Below are positions 1 to 13,561 of a stretch of DNA of 64,000 nucleotides, piece by piece (position 1 is the stretch's first letter; each line of letters begins with the position of its first letter). A program made the translations under genes and the position numbers. Origin of the DNA: Phalacrocorax aristotelis (Eukaryota; Chordata; Aves; Suliformes; Phalacrocoracidae); assembly GCF_949628215.1 (NCBI RefSeq), contig NC_134276.1, positions 134,664,125 to 134,728,124 of the forward strand, written 5' to 3'. The notes under the pieces are model-generated. The model worked only from the letters and a program-made list of their open reading frames with translations, was not told the DNA's origin and made no database searches.

Positions 1-2173
1 GCAGAAAGTACCCCAGAATACACTGAAACCACACTGTTCACCCCACCTGTAGGGACATTTGCTTCTCCCTAACTCAGCTGGGGCCCAAGATGAAGAGGTT
101 AGAGTAGCAACTGCTACTACTTCACCTGAAGAGAGAAAAGGGAGAATCCTTACTTGTTCTGGTGATCAGAAAGAGCAACTTCAGGTTTTGGGAAACAGAA
201 ACCTTTAAGGAGCAAGAACCAATATACTGTGATCTAGTTAAGAGCCCCAACAAGATTAATCCTCATTAGGAAAGGACTATGAGACTGATTCCTTGGGCTG
301 TCATCACACTGACTACTCTGCCAGCAGTGGTGACTGCCCACTGGGATGTGTGGCTGTACATCTCAGTACCATGAGAGCTGACAATTTCTTGAGGTTACAG
401 GCCAGAGCTGACAAGCTTCAAGACAACTCTTTGCTTTAGCCCATCAGTAGATGGTCCCTACACTATCAGCTCTCCATAGCTGGCAAACTCAAGCCCTGCT
501 GGTCTGAACACCACTGTTACTAAAGCACTATTATGACGTGAGAGCTCCTGCCTGAAGGGTCCAGTTGTACACAAGCACTTAGTATGACAGGGGAACATTT
601 TAAAATGCTTCTCAGTGAGGTCATTAAAATGGAGAGAAACTTCCACTGTAGTTACAGAGTCAAGAAGACACAGCAGTCTGAGAAGCAAGCTAGCTAGTAC
701 AGAGCAGGTCATATACTTTCACTGCTCCATGCTTCAACTTTCACAGCTATCAAACAGAGGAAAGAACCTGTCCTCTATAAAGCTTATATAAATCTACAGA
801 TAGAAATTACAAAGAAACTAGGGCTTATTATGTAAGAGATCCTGCTCTTCTGCCACATAGCGCTACTTCAATAACAGTCCCTTCGACCCAAGGGCAAGAC
901 ACTCCTTTCCTCTACACAAAGTTCCTTTTCCCAGTCAGGGCTGCCCTTAGATGTTCTGGAGAGTATAGAACAGCATGTTTTCAACAGCCTGCAGGATCTT
1001 TAAATGTCACCACTTGCTAAAGACAGATCACTGAATTATATTTGCTCTGACTCAGGCTGCCAGAAGGGTGAAGGGACAGCTCCATCCATTATGCACGTCC
1101 AATAAAACACCACAAGTGAAGGATCATAGATGCAAAACAGCAGGTGAGCCTGCTGCCCCTATCCTAATAAGCCGAGTTAGGCAAGGGGCAAGCTGAGACA
1201 GGGAAAAGCAGAACACTGCAGCATGTGGAAAGGCTCCTGCCTCAGCCTTCGCATATGAGCAGTCTGGGTGAGCAATGGCCTTTTCCAGACTCCGCATACC
1301 AGCAAATGGAACATCACCTCCAGTCCACCTTTTTCAGTTTTGCAGGACTCAAAATAGCATGACACTCTCCATAACAAGAGGGAAGCATGGCATTTCCACT
1401 GCTTATTATGGAATGGCCAAGCTCTCACAGCACCACAGATCCATGGTTAAGACAGATTCCTCTTATTGCCCCATTCACAGCTGCTTTGCTAAGCCGCAGC
1501 CATCTCTGGGATCACCCTGCCCAAGGAGACAAACAGTGCATCTTGCTGGAGCCGTTACCTCTCAACACCTTATCAGTTTAAGTTGTGGTTCTTCTCACAC
1601 ATGTCTCCAGCTCGTCAGAACAGAAGGTGGTTTGTGAGAAACTGCTTGGTAGAGGAGCAACAGCAGAGCAAAAGCAAATAATGCTTGGGTATACTTTAAA
1701 AAACACAGCTAAATGGGAAAGAAGGCCCTTGACTGCTCCCTAACTCAGTTCCTCCATCTGCAGCTCCTGCACTGTGATCCTGGTAAGTAATCATTAGAGC
1801 AGTTGTAAGAATAGGCCAAAACAGAGACTGAGTTCAGCTGTTCTCTTCATCTATGTCCTCAGTGCTCCTTCAAGTCACTTATGAAGCACTTTAGCTAGCA
1901 GAGAACATGGAAACTGGCAATAGAAGGTCAATGAGCAGGACCCTAGACTCTTGCTGTTCTGGTAGCTTCCTCAGCTAAAAGCAAATCAATCCACCACCTT
2001 CAACTCAAGCCTACAGCCAAGCACATCCCTCCACAGAACACAGCCTGTACCCAGCCCTTCTTTCCCTTTTCTGTCTGGAAACTTTGACAGAGATGGAAGA
2101 ACAGTCTCATCTTCATTCGATGCCTGATTCCAGTCAGAGAAGAGATTAAAGATATCAGCCTCCATTTGACTTG
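1..2173. other. 3' flank of ITFG2; no coding exon recognised
   Basis: This stretch lies downstream of the ITFG2 stop codon and should hold the ITFG2 3' UTR. I found no AATAAA or ATTAAA on the minus strand here, so the ITFG2 transcript end is unresolved. A plus-strand AATAAA at 1101-1106 could mark the end of a gene coming in from the left. In human the next gene, NRIP2, is convergent with ITFG2, but I recognise no NRIP2 coding sequence here, so that link is only a guess. The open frames in this stretch look like chance. Confidence 0.4.
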
Positions 2174-5100
2174 TTAACAGGGATCCTGGATGACACTGTA
2201 GTGGGCAGAGTTGTCTGTTCCAGCAGGGTCCTGACACTGCGAGGGGCTACTCTGCTGCTGTTTCTCAGGAAAATAAAGTGTTTTGTGAATCAGATCTTTG
2301 ACAGCAGAAACGTCACCTCGTTCTACAGAAAAGAGAGACAGACAGTTGTTAGGGATTCTCAACAGACAGTATAAAAGCCCCTCTTCCTCAAGAAGTACCT
2401 GGAACTCTAGTTCCCAGCACACAACGTGCCAGCAGCCCTTACTCTCTTTTCCTGTACATCCTTCACCCTTTGCACTCACCCACACCCAGCTGCTGCAGGA
2501 GACTTCCAAACTCTGGGTCACAATCCAGGATTTTCAATAGGTTGGTGGACTCCATTCTCTCCAGTTGAACATCCCAGTAGACGTAGATCTTCTGATTGAA
2601 GCTGACATAAACCAGGCAGGGACTGTTCCTTCCTCCTTTGCATGCATAGAGGCCTGCAGAAAGCAAAAAAGTGTGGAGATCTGAATACTTCCAAAAGGAC
2701 AGAGAAAGCAAATAGGTATCTTCTCATGATGAGATACCAAAGATGTTAGCAGAAAGCAGTGAGCACCTGGGGTGAAAGGCACAGGTACTTGGGTATGTGA
2801 AGTCCCTTTGAGACAATCCCAGAAAGTGTCTCTAAACTGTTATTAATGCATGGAGCTTGGGGATTTGCAAGCTGCTTCTTGCAGGTCAGAGAGGGGACTG
2901 AGCAAAGCCAGGGCTCAGGCTGGTTCTGTGAGGCTCATTATTTCCAATTGAGAACAGCTTAGAAGTCTGCAAATTAAAAAAGCAGTGGGGAAGACAAGAG
3001 ACCACTGTAGCAGCTCCCAAAAAGAACAGGAAAAAAAACCCAAAATTACAGACAAACCTCAGCAGCACCTCTTCTAACCCCTACTTTTCCCAGATGCCAC
3101 CAGAGGAAAGACTAGCTGGGCCTTCTGCAGTATTCACATGGAGAAACAATTCCCCAGTGAAGATGGACACAGGATTCCAGGTATCCTAGATGGGAGTAGT
3201 AGCTTTGAGGGAGAAATGCTGTGAGGGTTGTCTTTGCAGTCAGGCTTCCCACCTGCACAGAATGCACTGACGTTTTCATCTGCTTGAAATCTGGCAACAG
3301 TCCGGTTGTGGTCAATGATGTAAGTCTGACCATCCCATGCACAGGCAATCACCTCCTCGCGCCCATTGCCCTGCAGGAACCGTAAGATCATATATTAGCA
3401 TGGATATCAACTATTCCCAAAGGCAGTCAAGAATCTTTCCTGCCTGTTCAGAGACAGAACACTAACATCTGAATAAGATGTCACTTTTGGATATCCTGTC
3501 CAGACATTTTGCATTTTTCCAGTCTTTTTGCACTTGGAGACCACTTCTCTATCATAATCCTTACATATCACAAGAGCTTGTAGACAATCAGGGTAATAGC
3601 AGTGTGCAACACAATTCAACTTTGCAATAACACAAAAGAGCAGCTGGGAGATGAAAAAGTTCATAGCAGGATGCTGGGCTTACTAGGGTAAACAGCTCAA
3701 CCTCTTGCAAGTGAACAGACTGACATGAGTGCAGAATGCGCTGGTACAGTCAGCATTCTGTGTGCCATCCTGTGATAATCCAAGCCTTTTCCAGCTGAGT
3801 CATACTCCCTCCGCCCTTCCTAAATTCATATACATAAAGCCATGTTGAGTTTTTGTCTTCATCCCTCCCAGCCCTATTCACAGACACTCACAGTAACATC
3901 CAGCTTTTCCAGAGCAAAGAGCTGGTGATCAACCTGCACAGACCAGAGCAGTTTGTCTGCTCCCTCCATGAGTTTCAATGTCCCTGAAGGGGAAAAAAAA
4001 AAAAAAAAAAAGAAAAAGAAAAAGAAAAAGAAAAGAGATTGTCTTGAAAATTCTTGAAAATTTTAAAAGGGCACAAGATGTTTGCCAACACTGGGCCCTG
4101 CACACTCCTACACTTAGGGTCTGCAGGCAGAGGGCTGGGCCGATGGTGCAGGCTGTGGTTGATAACATAACAGTCTCAGTTCTGGGAAGGACAGTAGTCC
4201 ATTATCTAGCAATTAGTGACTGGAAACAGAGAAGAAAAATGGCAGCAGCCCTGCTAATTGTGTTGTGCTCTAAGACAAGAGGAAAACTGCCCAAAACAGG
4301 CTCCCAAAGTACAGTACATCGACAGATCTCACATGAGACAGTGAATAAACTAGAAGCTGCTCACCATGTCCCACAGATCATGTGATCTCAAGACAGCATG
4401 TTGACAGGTATCAGCTGAGAGCTGGCTGGCTAATAGCATGGACATGGCCTCTTGACTGCTAAAACCATACTGGACACTTACCTCACACACCATTTTTCTA
4501 TCATCCAGAGATACTGTGATAGTACTGCGGGGAGGGGATGGCTGTGAGAGAGTAGAACATAAACATGAATCTATCCTCACAGTGCCCTCCAGCCTCTGTA
4601 AGGCTCATGAGTGAACCATAGTGAGGCAGAAAGTCTTGCCAGATGCTTCAGAGTTCAGGCCCAAAGAATAATCAGAAATTCCCTAACAGGACATCATTGG
4701 GCAGGCGGACATCTGGCCCAAAAAGGCCAGGCTGCCTCTCTGGTAAGAGAGATCATCTCCACACTATTGGTTTTTGGACAGAAACCTGGAATTCAGCTTA
4801 TTACATTGTCCTGTTGAAGCCTGTCCTATCACTTCTCAGCCAGGGGCACAGCAGGAGAAGACGGCTGGAGGCCTGTGTGAGGTCAGCTCTTCTCTACCAA
4901 TATTCAAGTTCCAGCACCCATTTCCTTTACTGCTTTTGGAAACAATCCAAGTCCCTCCAAGTACAAGGACACATCTCTGTTGTGATTTAGACGTTCCTGC
5001 CTACATGAATGGCACTGTTGAACTGGCATCTCAAACAGCTCTTTGACCACTGGGTAAACAGGCAACTTAGGAGTCAGCAGATGAAAAGGTCTAGTCTCAC

Positions 5101-8100
5101 TCTCCATCTCAAGCTTTCAATGTGCCTTTGGGCCAATGACCTAGCATCCTCATTTTCCCAGCTGCTCGCTGCAGCATGGCTTTAATACTTTTACCTCCAT
5201 AGGCCATAGGACCATTTAAGTAATTAACGTTTGTAAAATGATTTGTAATCCACAGATGGATAGACTGTACCGGGGGTAGAGAAAGGCAGATATTAGTAAC
5301 AGATAGAAAACACAACAGGTTTCCTGGGAGAGCAAGCCTGGGCAATACCAGACCCAATTCAGTAAGGAACAGAAAGACAGGCTCAGCTTTAATGTTTCAT
5401 CACATCCTCAGATACAGGCATGTTATCAAACACCTGGTTTATGGGGGATTTGCTCACAGTGACAACTCTTACCTTGGCTCCTATCTTAGCTTTCATGCCT
5501 TCATATTTTATGCATCAGCAGAAGGTGTCTTTGAGTCAAATTCTCTTGCCTGATCCAGGAAGCATTTCTGAAGCCCAGCTCCCCCCTTCTTGCAAAACCA
5601 AAAACACAGAGCCCCTGGTTCCCTGCTTTGACAGAACTCGGCCATCCCACAGGCCTTTCTTCCAGGACAGCAGTAGGACTTACCATCCAGAGTACAGAGG
5701 GCAAAGAGACCTGAGCCACTATTCTCACTGGAACAGCCTGTAAACGCAGAATAGAATTACAGGAGTTGACGCCATTTTATGAGCATTGTCCCCTCCCTCT
5801 CCTAAAACAAAAAGATCCCAAATAAGCTGATCCATCATGCCTCCTTTTTTTGCCCAGCAGATTATCGGCAGATTCTTGTAACCAAATGTACATACTTCAT
5901 GCTGGCTTTTATTTGTAGGGTACTGGCATCTCATAACCCAAGAACTTTGGTTTGCACTGACATAGGCATGTCTGGCTCTGCTGGCTGCACCTACAAGTCT
6001 GTCTGTACCACATACGCACTTGCAGGCCCATGGCAGTTCCAATTTTAGTGGACTACATCACATCCTCTCCAGGCTCCAGAAATGGCAGGACCATCACAAG
6101 GGACAAAGTGAAGAATAGCTGAAGCCAAAGAAGAGTATAACAACTGTACCCTCACTGTTTCTTTCAAGGACAGGTATATGGCCTTCAGCTGTTCTGAGAA
6201 GGTGGAGGGTAAAAAAAAAAATAGACATCCCACCAGAACAACAAAGCCTCAGTCACATCAGCACCTCCATGGCAGCTCCTGAATGAGTCTGTGGATATTG
6301 TGCTGCCAACTCTATTGTTTTCGCTACAGCAAAACTGCACAGAAGCAGTGATCCTCTCCCAGCAAAACACTGGTCAGATGCTAGAAAGCCCTTGCTTTAT
6401 TAGCAGATTAGACATATGCCTTCATGCTCATCTACACACTCAGCCCTGGCTTTCTTGGGCTATGTTCACAGAGCTGTGAACTTCCTGCAAGCAGCATCCT
6501 CTCCAAAGCATGTATATCACAGTTGTGTGCAGGACAGCACTGACAAATGTGACTAGTTAAATCTGAAGAGGAGAATCCCCTGACCACTGGGCTGCTTCAG
6601 CCCTTCAGTACACTCTCTACCTAGCTACCAGTCAGAAGACATATGCAAGGTCAAGTTTTGGAAGTGATATCACACTTGGCAGGGGAAGACTGGAGCTGTA
6701 TTCAACTATAGCTGCATTTAGTCCTTTCAACAACAACATAGGAGACCTGTAGTCTCCTGTGGTCTGCAGGAATCCAGGAAACCTCATAGTCAGGGACAAG
6801 CCAGCAGAGCCAAAAGCAAACAGGAGTTTTCCCCAGAATAACTTAATGCTGCAAACTTACCTCCACTGCCCATAGACAGCTCCAAGCTACAACATCCTGC
6901 ACGCTCCCAGGACACTGACTACCCTATTTCCACAGATCATCTTAAAGCAAACAGTCAGCTGTTTGAGTGCTCTGTTGTCCCTAGCTGACGTTTATCCAGA
7001 CAGGCTGTGATCCAAAAGATCTGATGTGTCTCTCTTACAAACTGGTCAGCATAGTACTCTTCAGCTGTTTCAATTTTGATGGTCCAGCATCAGTGGGCTT
7101 TTCACAACCATCTCTTCATCCCTTATTCTGCGTGCCTTCATTTTTCACAGGCACCTCTCATTAGATGCAAGGCTTTGTATGCAGTGAAACAATTGATTTC
7201 ATGCTCTGTTGGCCATGTACCATCTCAGATGCTACTATGAGTAGCACCCGAGATGCTGAAAACATGACAAGCTTAGGAACTGGGGAGGAAGGGTACTCTG
7301 GGGAAGAGGTGGGGTTTCAGCAGATTTCTCATCCAGCTCTAATTACACTGGACAGCCTAAATCACTCTCAGACAGCAATGCAGGGGGTAATACTGGGACA
7401 GAGTAAATGCAGCTGGATTCCAGCCAGCTGCAGACAGAATGATTTGCATTGAGAATTTTCTGCCTTCTTGTATTATGCCCACATGCTCCAAGACGGAGTG
7501 AAAGCTGCTTATTCTCCATAGGTACCAAAACAGGGTTCAGCAGCTGCACCAGGCACGGGTCAGAGCACAAAGCAGTTGCACAAGGGAAGCAGCGGCAGTG
7601 TGTTAGACAAGTCTGGACACAACAGCAGTGTGTCACGGCTGAGAGGAGCCAGCAGCTGTGGACAGTTTAGATACAACAGCTGAACAGAATACACTGGAAG
7701 GAGGCAGAGGACAATGATATAAATGAAATATGGAAGCAGCTCTGGAGGGCTTGGGACTACATAGGTGAAGAAAGAGCAGGATATGCTCAGCTGCCAGGTA
7801 CTGGGAATCAGATGCTGAAAGCACAAAAGCAAGAATAAAGATGAGGCTGTGAAAAGTTAGAGATGCATCTAGGGACTAAGAAGAGGGCATAAGCCGCAGC
7901 CATGCAAAAGCAAAGATCAAGGACATCAGCAGGAGCATGGCATGGCAGCAATTCAGGATGAGTAAATGCAGGCCAGTGGAAGCTGCAGAGAAACTGATGT
8001 GCTAGGTGAAGAGTAAGAGCTAAACAGGGAAGGACAAATGCGATAAAAAGTTCAAATGCAAACAACAGCTGTCTTTCTTTGGAAGCTGGCTAACAGAAGC

Positions 8101-11100
8101 AGAGTTCCCTCTGTTCTTGAAGCTGCCTCCCACTGTTATTTTTCAACCACAGAAAATCTGATTTCATGCTGGACTGATGTATTGAAAAAAAACTTGGGGT
8201 CAACTGTTGGGCCAGAGACCCCAAGGTCCTAATCTCTCACCTCGGCCAATGCTACCAATAAGATGAGTGGAAACATTCTTGTTGTGAATCCGTCCAGATG
8301 TCTGGTGTAGAACAACATCTCGAACAGGCGCCTCGCTAGGAAAAAAGAGAGACAGACATCAGGGAAAGGTTAGGGAACCGTGTCTGGGACTGTGCCAGAA
8401 CAATCTCAAGAGTGGTGTACACCAAAGCTCTACAAATCCAGAGACTGATAGAGTTTGTGCATAGGTTAGTCTTTAATGGTAAAGATCAAGGAAAAGAATG
8501 CATGCCACCCCAGGTATGGAACTCACTAATGTTTGAAAAACAAACCCATAATGATCTGATGCATCAGAAAACTGGAGATTGACAAAAAAAAAAAAATAAT
8601 CAGTAAAACATGTATTCCAATCACAGAAAGAATTTTTATCATTACTGTCACATAAGCCTGGTTGCTTATCACTGAGGACGTGTCTGCCCGGTGTTGAACA
8701 GGTTGTTCTGGGCCTGGCTTCTGGCTAGCATGGTACCATTCCACTAAGGTCTCCAAGATATGATGGAGACTTCCCTAGCTCCCCTCCTGCTGCAGTTTTC
8801 TAGGTCTCCCTTAAAGTCTTACAGATCACAGAAGCACCTGAATTCCCCACATGGGTCTCTCCAGCACCAAGGACAATAACCTCATCCCAATTTCTCTGGT
8901 TGTGATTTACAGCACTGGCTATCAGGGGTCTCATTAGGAAAACCTCCATTTACCTCACCTGGAAGAAATGAGTGAACAAACCCAAAGTGTGACCCTGGGC
9001 TTCAGACCAACTGGGCTTGGCCCAGCCTTTCAGTTGCTACCCTTCCCACCATTAGACAGGTCACCAGATTGCCTGCCATTCTTTCTCTGGAGATCCAGGT
9101 CACTCATTTCCCTGCCTTAGCCCCCAGTACTGCCCCCCCCCAGTGAGCTGGTTTTGCCACTCTCCCTGCCCAATCTGAGGAGAAGAGAGTGGGATACAAG
9201 GAAAGCAGTAGTATTCATCTTTGTGATGGGCTTAAGTCATGAGCTCCCAGCAGCACAGCAAGTCACTGAAGTAAAGACTAATGACAGCACCCCCACCTCA
9301 GACACGTGGAATGGTGGTACCCCCTTGTGACAGGCATCTACAGCAGAATCTCATCTATCCCATGCATTAGGTTCACCTGCTTGGGACAGAACTGTCTCTT
9401 CCCTCTGTTGCGGCCTGCTGTTCAGAGTCCCAGGTGCACAGCAGAATGGCATAACCGCAGCCTGGCTGAGACACCATCATTTCCGGTGAGCCATCAGGGC
9501 CTGGGTTCACAGAGAGGCTGTCCACCTATACTGGCAGAGGAAAAGTATAGTTGAACTGAGTTTTAAATGCCTTAGAAGGGTTCACTGTGCTCCTTGCACC
9601 TAAACTTGAATGTGGCAGGTCTTCTGATAGAGCTGAGTAGGAGCTGAACAAATTCAGCTAGAAGCAAAATGTCCAAGTTATACTAAAAGGTTGCTTCCCT
9701 ACCAAAAGCCACTTAAGAACATACTAGTATTTTCCATTAACGCTCTCTAGTTGGGTGTGAGCAACTGACTGTTTCCCTGACCAACCCACCAGCTGCTCTG
9801 CATGTATAGGACAACCACTGGGCAAATCTCCTTTCAAGCCATCAACAAGACAATTGCTTTGTTCATATGACTGATTTTGTGCTTATTCCCTTGGGAGAGC
9901 CACCTCTTGAAGACTGTATGACAAGTTCTGGCCTGAACATCACATTTCCTTACCTGACCTTCTAGAAGCCATTTCTTCAATAGGAGCAGCTGCCCAGAGA
10001 CATGGTCTGAATTGTCCGACAAGTCCTCCCAGCGGAAGGCACGTACCACCCTGTCAGTGTAACCCACCACCAACTCACACTTCCCATCTCCATCTGCAGG
10101 GAATACAAGGAGGTAGATCGGCTATCTCAGGCTTTCATAGCCTTAGGAGCCCCAGCATTCAGAAACCACTGTGCTGGTTTCTGTCAGGTAACATCCCTGA
10201 GGATCCCAATCCTGTAATGAGAACTTGCACTTCAGGAAAATTCCTGAAGTTCTTGCTTCTCTCCTCTGTGACTTGGTTGTGGTTTGTTAGAGCATCTGTT
10301 TCAGTAAGATCGTAATTTCCTTCTGAGTCCCACACACTTCTCTCTCCCCCGCCCCACCCCATACCCACAAACTCCCTCACCAGCTTCCCAGCTCACCAAT
10401 GTCACTGATCAGCATGACCTTGGTGTTGGCAGGAATGTGCTGCTTGAACACCGGCTTCTGCTCTTCTGCTGCTGCCAACTCATGGTGGCCTGAAGCATCT
10501 GGGTGTTTGGAAGTTGGAGAAGTCAGATCAAAAAGATGAAACCAGCCTTCTGCACTCACCGCCACCACAAGATTCTAAGAGGGAAAAGAAAAACCTTTTT
10601 ATTTTTCCTCTTTTAGAGACTGGAGAAGCTGTCCCACAGCAGGGCAAGGGAAGATACAAGGGTAGATCCATCAAGATCAGTGACTGCTACAGAGAGAAGG
10701 GTTTTGGCCAGCATACAAACTACTCAGGTACAGCAAGGTCCAAGCTTCTTGTTCATCCTCATCAGACTAGGATATCATGCTGATGTGTGCATGAAATCCC
10801 CAATGTGCGACTTTCTCAATGTTCACTTTAGCTCTGCTCCCCACTTAAGCTATGGAGCACACATAGCTATGGTATTTTGGGCAGGGCGCCTAAACTGTGA
10901 CTTTTAGACTCAGTGGTCCTGGTCTAACCACCAGAAATAGCAACCTAGCAAAAGGAGTCATATTAGAACCAGTGGAATTTGCTTGGGAGACTAGACTATT
11001 TTGTGGTTCAGTCTTGTTTAGATGACCTTACATGCACACAGCCAAGTGGCAGAAGTGCCGTGGCCCACAGCAGAGACCAGCACAGAGCAGGGCAAAAGCC

Positions 11101-13561
11101 TCTGAAGAAAAGGAGCAACCCTCAAACCACCAAAGCCTTGTGGTGCTCACACAGGTAGACATGCAAATCAGTAGTGCTTTCTGAAGACAGGATGGATTGC
11201 CTTGCTCACTAAAACCTGCATATGGCTCAGACAGATACAGGTTATATGTAAAGAGAAGAACAGTTTTAAAACAGGAGTGCTAAAACTCTGTGAGCAAGGG
11301 CAGATCCTAGAGAGGAAGCACCTGCAACCTGTCCTCCTCCCACAGTGAGGATATGACATGACCCTAATCTCCTAAGCACCTTCCACATACCCTACAGACA
11401 CAGCTGGGAACCATTTGGCTGCTCTCACCTTTCCTTTATTGCACACATCTCCCACACCAACACATGTGAGCTGCAAGAGAAAAGAAGGCCACACATGAGT
11501 GAAGGCAACCCAGAACAGCACTTTGGGATAAGCCTCTGCCCTACCCCCTCCTCTCTCATAAACCGTCCCTTGAACTCTAAACAGCCTTTTCAAGGACAAA
11601 AAGAGGAGAGTCAGGGACAGAAACATATCCACCACACAACTGCCCAGAGACCTGGGCAAAATCCACAGTGCACAGGACCAGGGTCAAGGTGGGACAGAAG
11701 CCCAGTTCCTGTGTTTGTTCAGTTCTTTGCTCATCACTTCTCATCCACAGGACTAACTGTGGGCAAAAGCTGGGTCTTGCATAACTACATGAAAGGCATC
11801 AGAACCAATTCTGGATGCCACTCCCCTCCCACCTACTTTTTCCTAGGTAGTGGTCAAGGACAGCTGGCTGCACATACACCAAAAGGCCCAAGCACTTAAA
11901 AATTTTGTCAAGAACTGACCATTCCTTGGCAAGATCGCACAACCCAGGGTTTGCTATCATCATTCTTGTAAACATAGAGTTTCCCGTTGGTGTCTCCCAC
12001 CACTAGCTCGTTCAGCTGTACAAGAGAATTTGGTTAGTAAGAAGAAATTCACAATTACAGTAGCAGCATTCCCACCCAGCAATAATTACAGAAAACATAT
12101 CTAAAAATCACTCTGTTGGAAGAAGCAGCAAAGCAAAACAAGAATCAGAGACAGACCTGAATAAACAGAAGGTCTTGGGGGAAAAAAACCACCCTAATTC
12201 TACTCTCATGGATAGAAGAGCTGGAGAGCGGCTCCTTAGATCAACATCTTTGCTTTTCTAGCCATTGTTTCAGAGTTGCATCACTGACTGTTTTAACATT
12301 CTGTCTGCTAATCATCATCATCACCCCACCTTCCACCCTTCAATCTCGATTGACTTGATCTTTCTTGAACCAGCTGAAGATGATGATAGCAACAAGGAAA
12401 ATGTAGTCATCCAGAAGGAGGCTGCAAGAATGCTTACAACAGTTTTACACTGGATGTTCAATCTCACTGAGGAAAGGGTAAAGGTCTTTCAGAAAGGTCT
12501 TTAAAGAACACTGGTAAAAATCACCAACCACCAGAGCTGACGAGCCTACTGCTATCCCATCTTCTGCATCATGCCTCTGTGTATTTAAATTGTGTGCATT
12601 TTGTAACTCCCTGCACACTTTACCCCACATAACACAAGTCCTTATGGGAAAATTTGTTTCATCATCTACTGCATTGCTGTAATAAAATTTGGCTGTTAAG
12701 AAGAAAGGACAGTTTACATATATCTGGTTGAGCTAACCTTTTCCTAGTTACAGACAAATCATTCCCATCAGAAATAACCATTTGTGGGGCTGACTGCAAC
12801 ATTCCTGATGTACATCCATCCATCATACAGGTCTAGACAACTTGGCTCTACTCTGTCTGTGATCCACTGTGCCCCAGCAAAGCATTTCCCCACATCTCTA
12901 CAAAGCCACCACCACGCCAGGAGAGCATCTGCCTTTGGGACCAACAGATAACCTCTCTGCTAGCTATACATCATCCAGGGCCCGTGCCAAGGGTGCCCAG
13001 CCATGTCTAACTGTGGTGGAATCACTAAAAACCTTCAGTTTGCAAGGGACCGTCCTCTGGGGATTATCTGACCCAACTCCCGTGTCCCTAACATTGCTCA
13101 GGCACCCGTCAAGCTCCGAGTCCCCCCAGGGACAGCAGGCCCACCAGCTCCTCCAGGCACCTGCTCTGGTGCCACACCAACCCATCGGTGCTTCCCGCCG
13201 CCCCGGGTTAGCTTCCTCCGCTACAGCCTGCGACTGTGGCCCCGACCCGCCGCTGCAAGGGGGCGGTGGCTGCGGGCAGCGCCAGGCGCTCCCCAGGCCG
13301 GTCAAGCCCAGCTCCCTCACCCCGTCCCGGCTCGCCACCCAAACCGGACCCAGTACCCTGCCTGCCCCGGTCCCGCCTCAGCCCCGCGGCGGGGCCGGGC
13401 CTGTCCCAGGGCCGCTACTGCCACACCGCCCCGCCCGCCCACAGCGGCCACCCCCGCCTGCGGACCGCGTCGTTGTCGGCGTCCCCGAGGCAGATGGCGT
13501 GCGGGAAGAGGCTGCCGCCGAAGTCGAGCGCCACGCACTGCACGTAGCTGACGGACCGCAT
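2174..13561 (-). CDS. ITFG2: ITFG2, KICSTOR complex subunit (12 coding exons, 460 aa)
   Basis: ITFG2 is a beta-propeller-like protein of KICSTOR (KPTN, ITFG2, KICS2, SZT2). This complex holds GATOR1 at the lysosome and so restrains mTORC1 when nutrients are low. Coding exons: 13466-13561, 11920-12015, 11429-11470, 10397-10574, 9954-10093, 9377-9525, 8241-8335, 5684-5737, 3892-3983, 3253-3370, 2480-2653, 2174-2322. They sum to 1383 nt with phases closing. The start MRSVSYVQ matches human. FG-GAP/VCBS-like loops are visible near residues 26-38 (GDADND then LNELVVG), 135-145 ([13 protein letters not shown]) and 312-322 (DVTGNGREEV). Other human-like blocks are [30 protein letters not shown] and [16 protein letters not shown]. 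Human ITFG2 is about 447 aa; the extra length is mostly in the C-terminal tail. The gene is intact. The exon 1 donor (GTCCGC) is weak. FKBP4 lies upstream on the same strand, as in human. Confidence 0.96.
3986..4037. repeat. A-rich simple repeat in ITFG2 intron 8
   Basis: A run of about 19 A bases is followed by repeated GAAAAA units. It begins just upstream of the exon 9 acceptor, so on the ITFG2 transcript it is a U/C-rich tract and probably forms an extended polypyrimidine tract for exon 9. Confidence 0.85.
4482..4524 (-). other. Candidate cassette exon in ITFG2 intron 8 (frame-shifting)
   Basis: On the minus strand, 43 nt are framed by a strong acceptor (pyrimidine-rich tract ending CCCCTCCCCGCAG) and a near-perfect donor (GAG then GTAAGTG). 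It lies between exons 8 and 9. Both neighbours read as one continuous protein without it, and human ITFG2 has no residues here. 43 is not a multiple of 3. Inclusion would shift exon 9 into a frame that reads [13 protein letters not shown] and soon stops. It could be a poison exon, a lineage-specific exon or a decoy. There is no transcript evidence. Confidence 0.4.
5738..8240 (-). other. ITFG2 intron 7, nothing recognised
   Basis: This is the longest ITFG2 intron. It begins with GTGAGAG after exon 7 and ends with TTTACAG before exon 8. I found no repeat family, RNA gene or second coding frame in it. Confidence 0.6.
12016..13465 (-). other. ITFG2 intron 1, mostly unique sequence
   Basis: The 5' part of this intron continues the GC-rich promoter island. 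Positions 13,040-13,180 faintly resemble an old minus-strand CR1 3' end (GGGACC..CTCTGGGGATTATCTGACCCAACTCC), but it is too diverged to call. The rest shows nothing recognisable. Confidence 0.5.

Noticed and set aside
1275-1637. 120-aa plus-strand frame near the window start, possible NRIP2 exon
   Set aside because: The translation does not resemble NRIP2 or any protein I know, and it lacks convincing splice sites.
13040-13180. Old minus-strand CR1 tail in ITFG2 intron 1
   Set aside because: The phrase GGGGATTATCTGACCCAACTCC resembles a CR1 end, but the rest does not align by eye.
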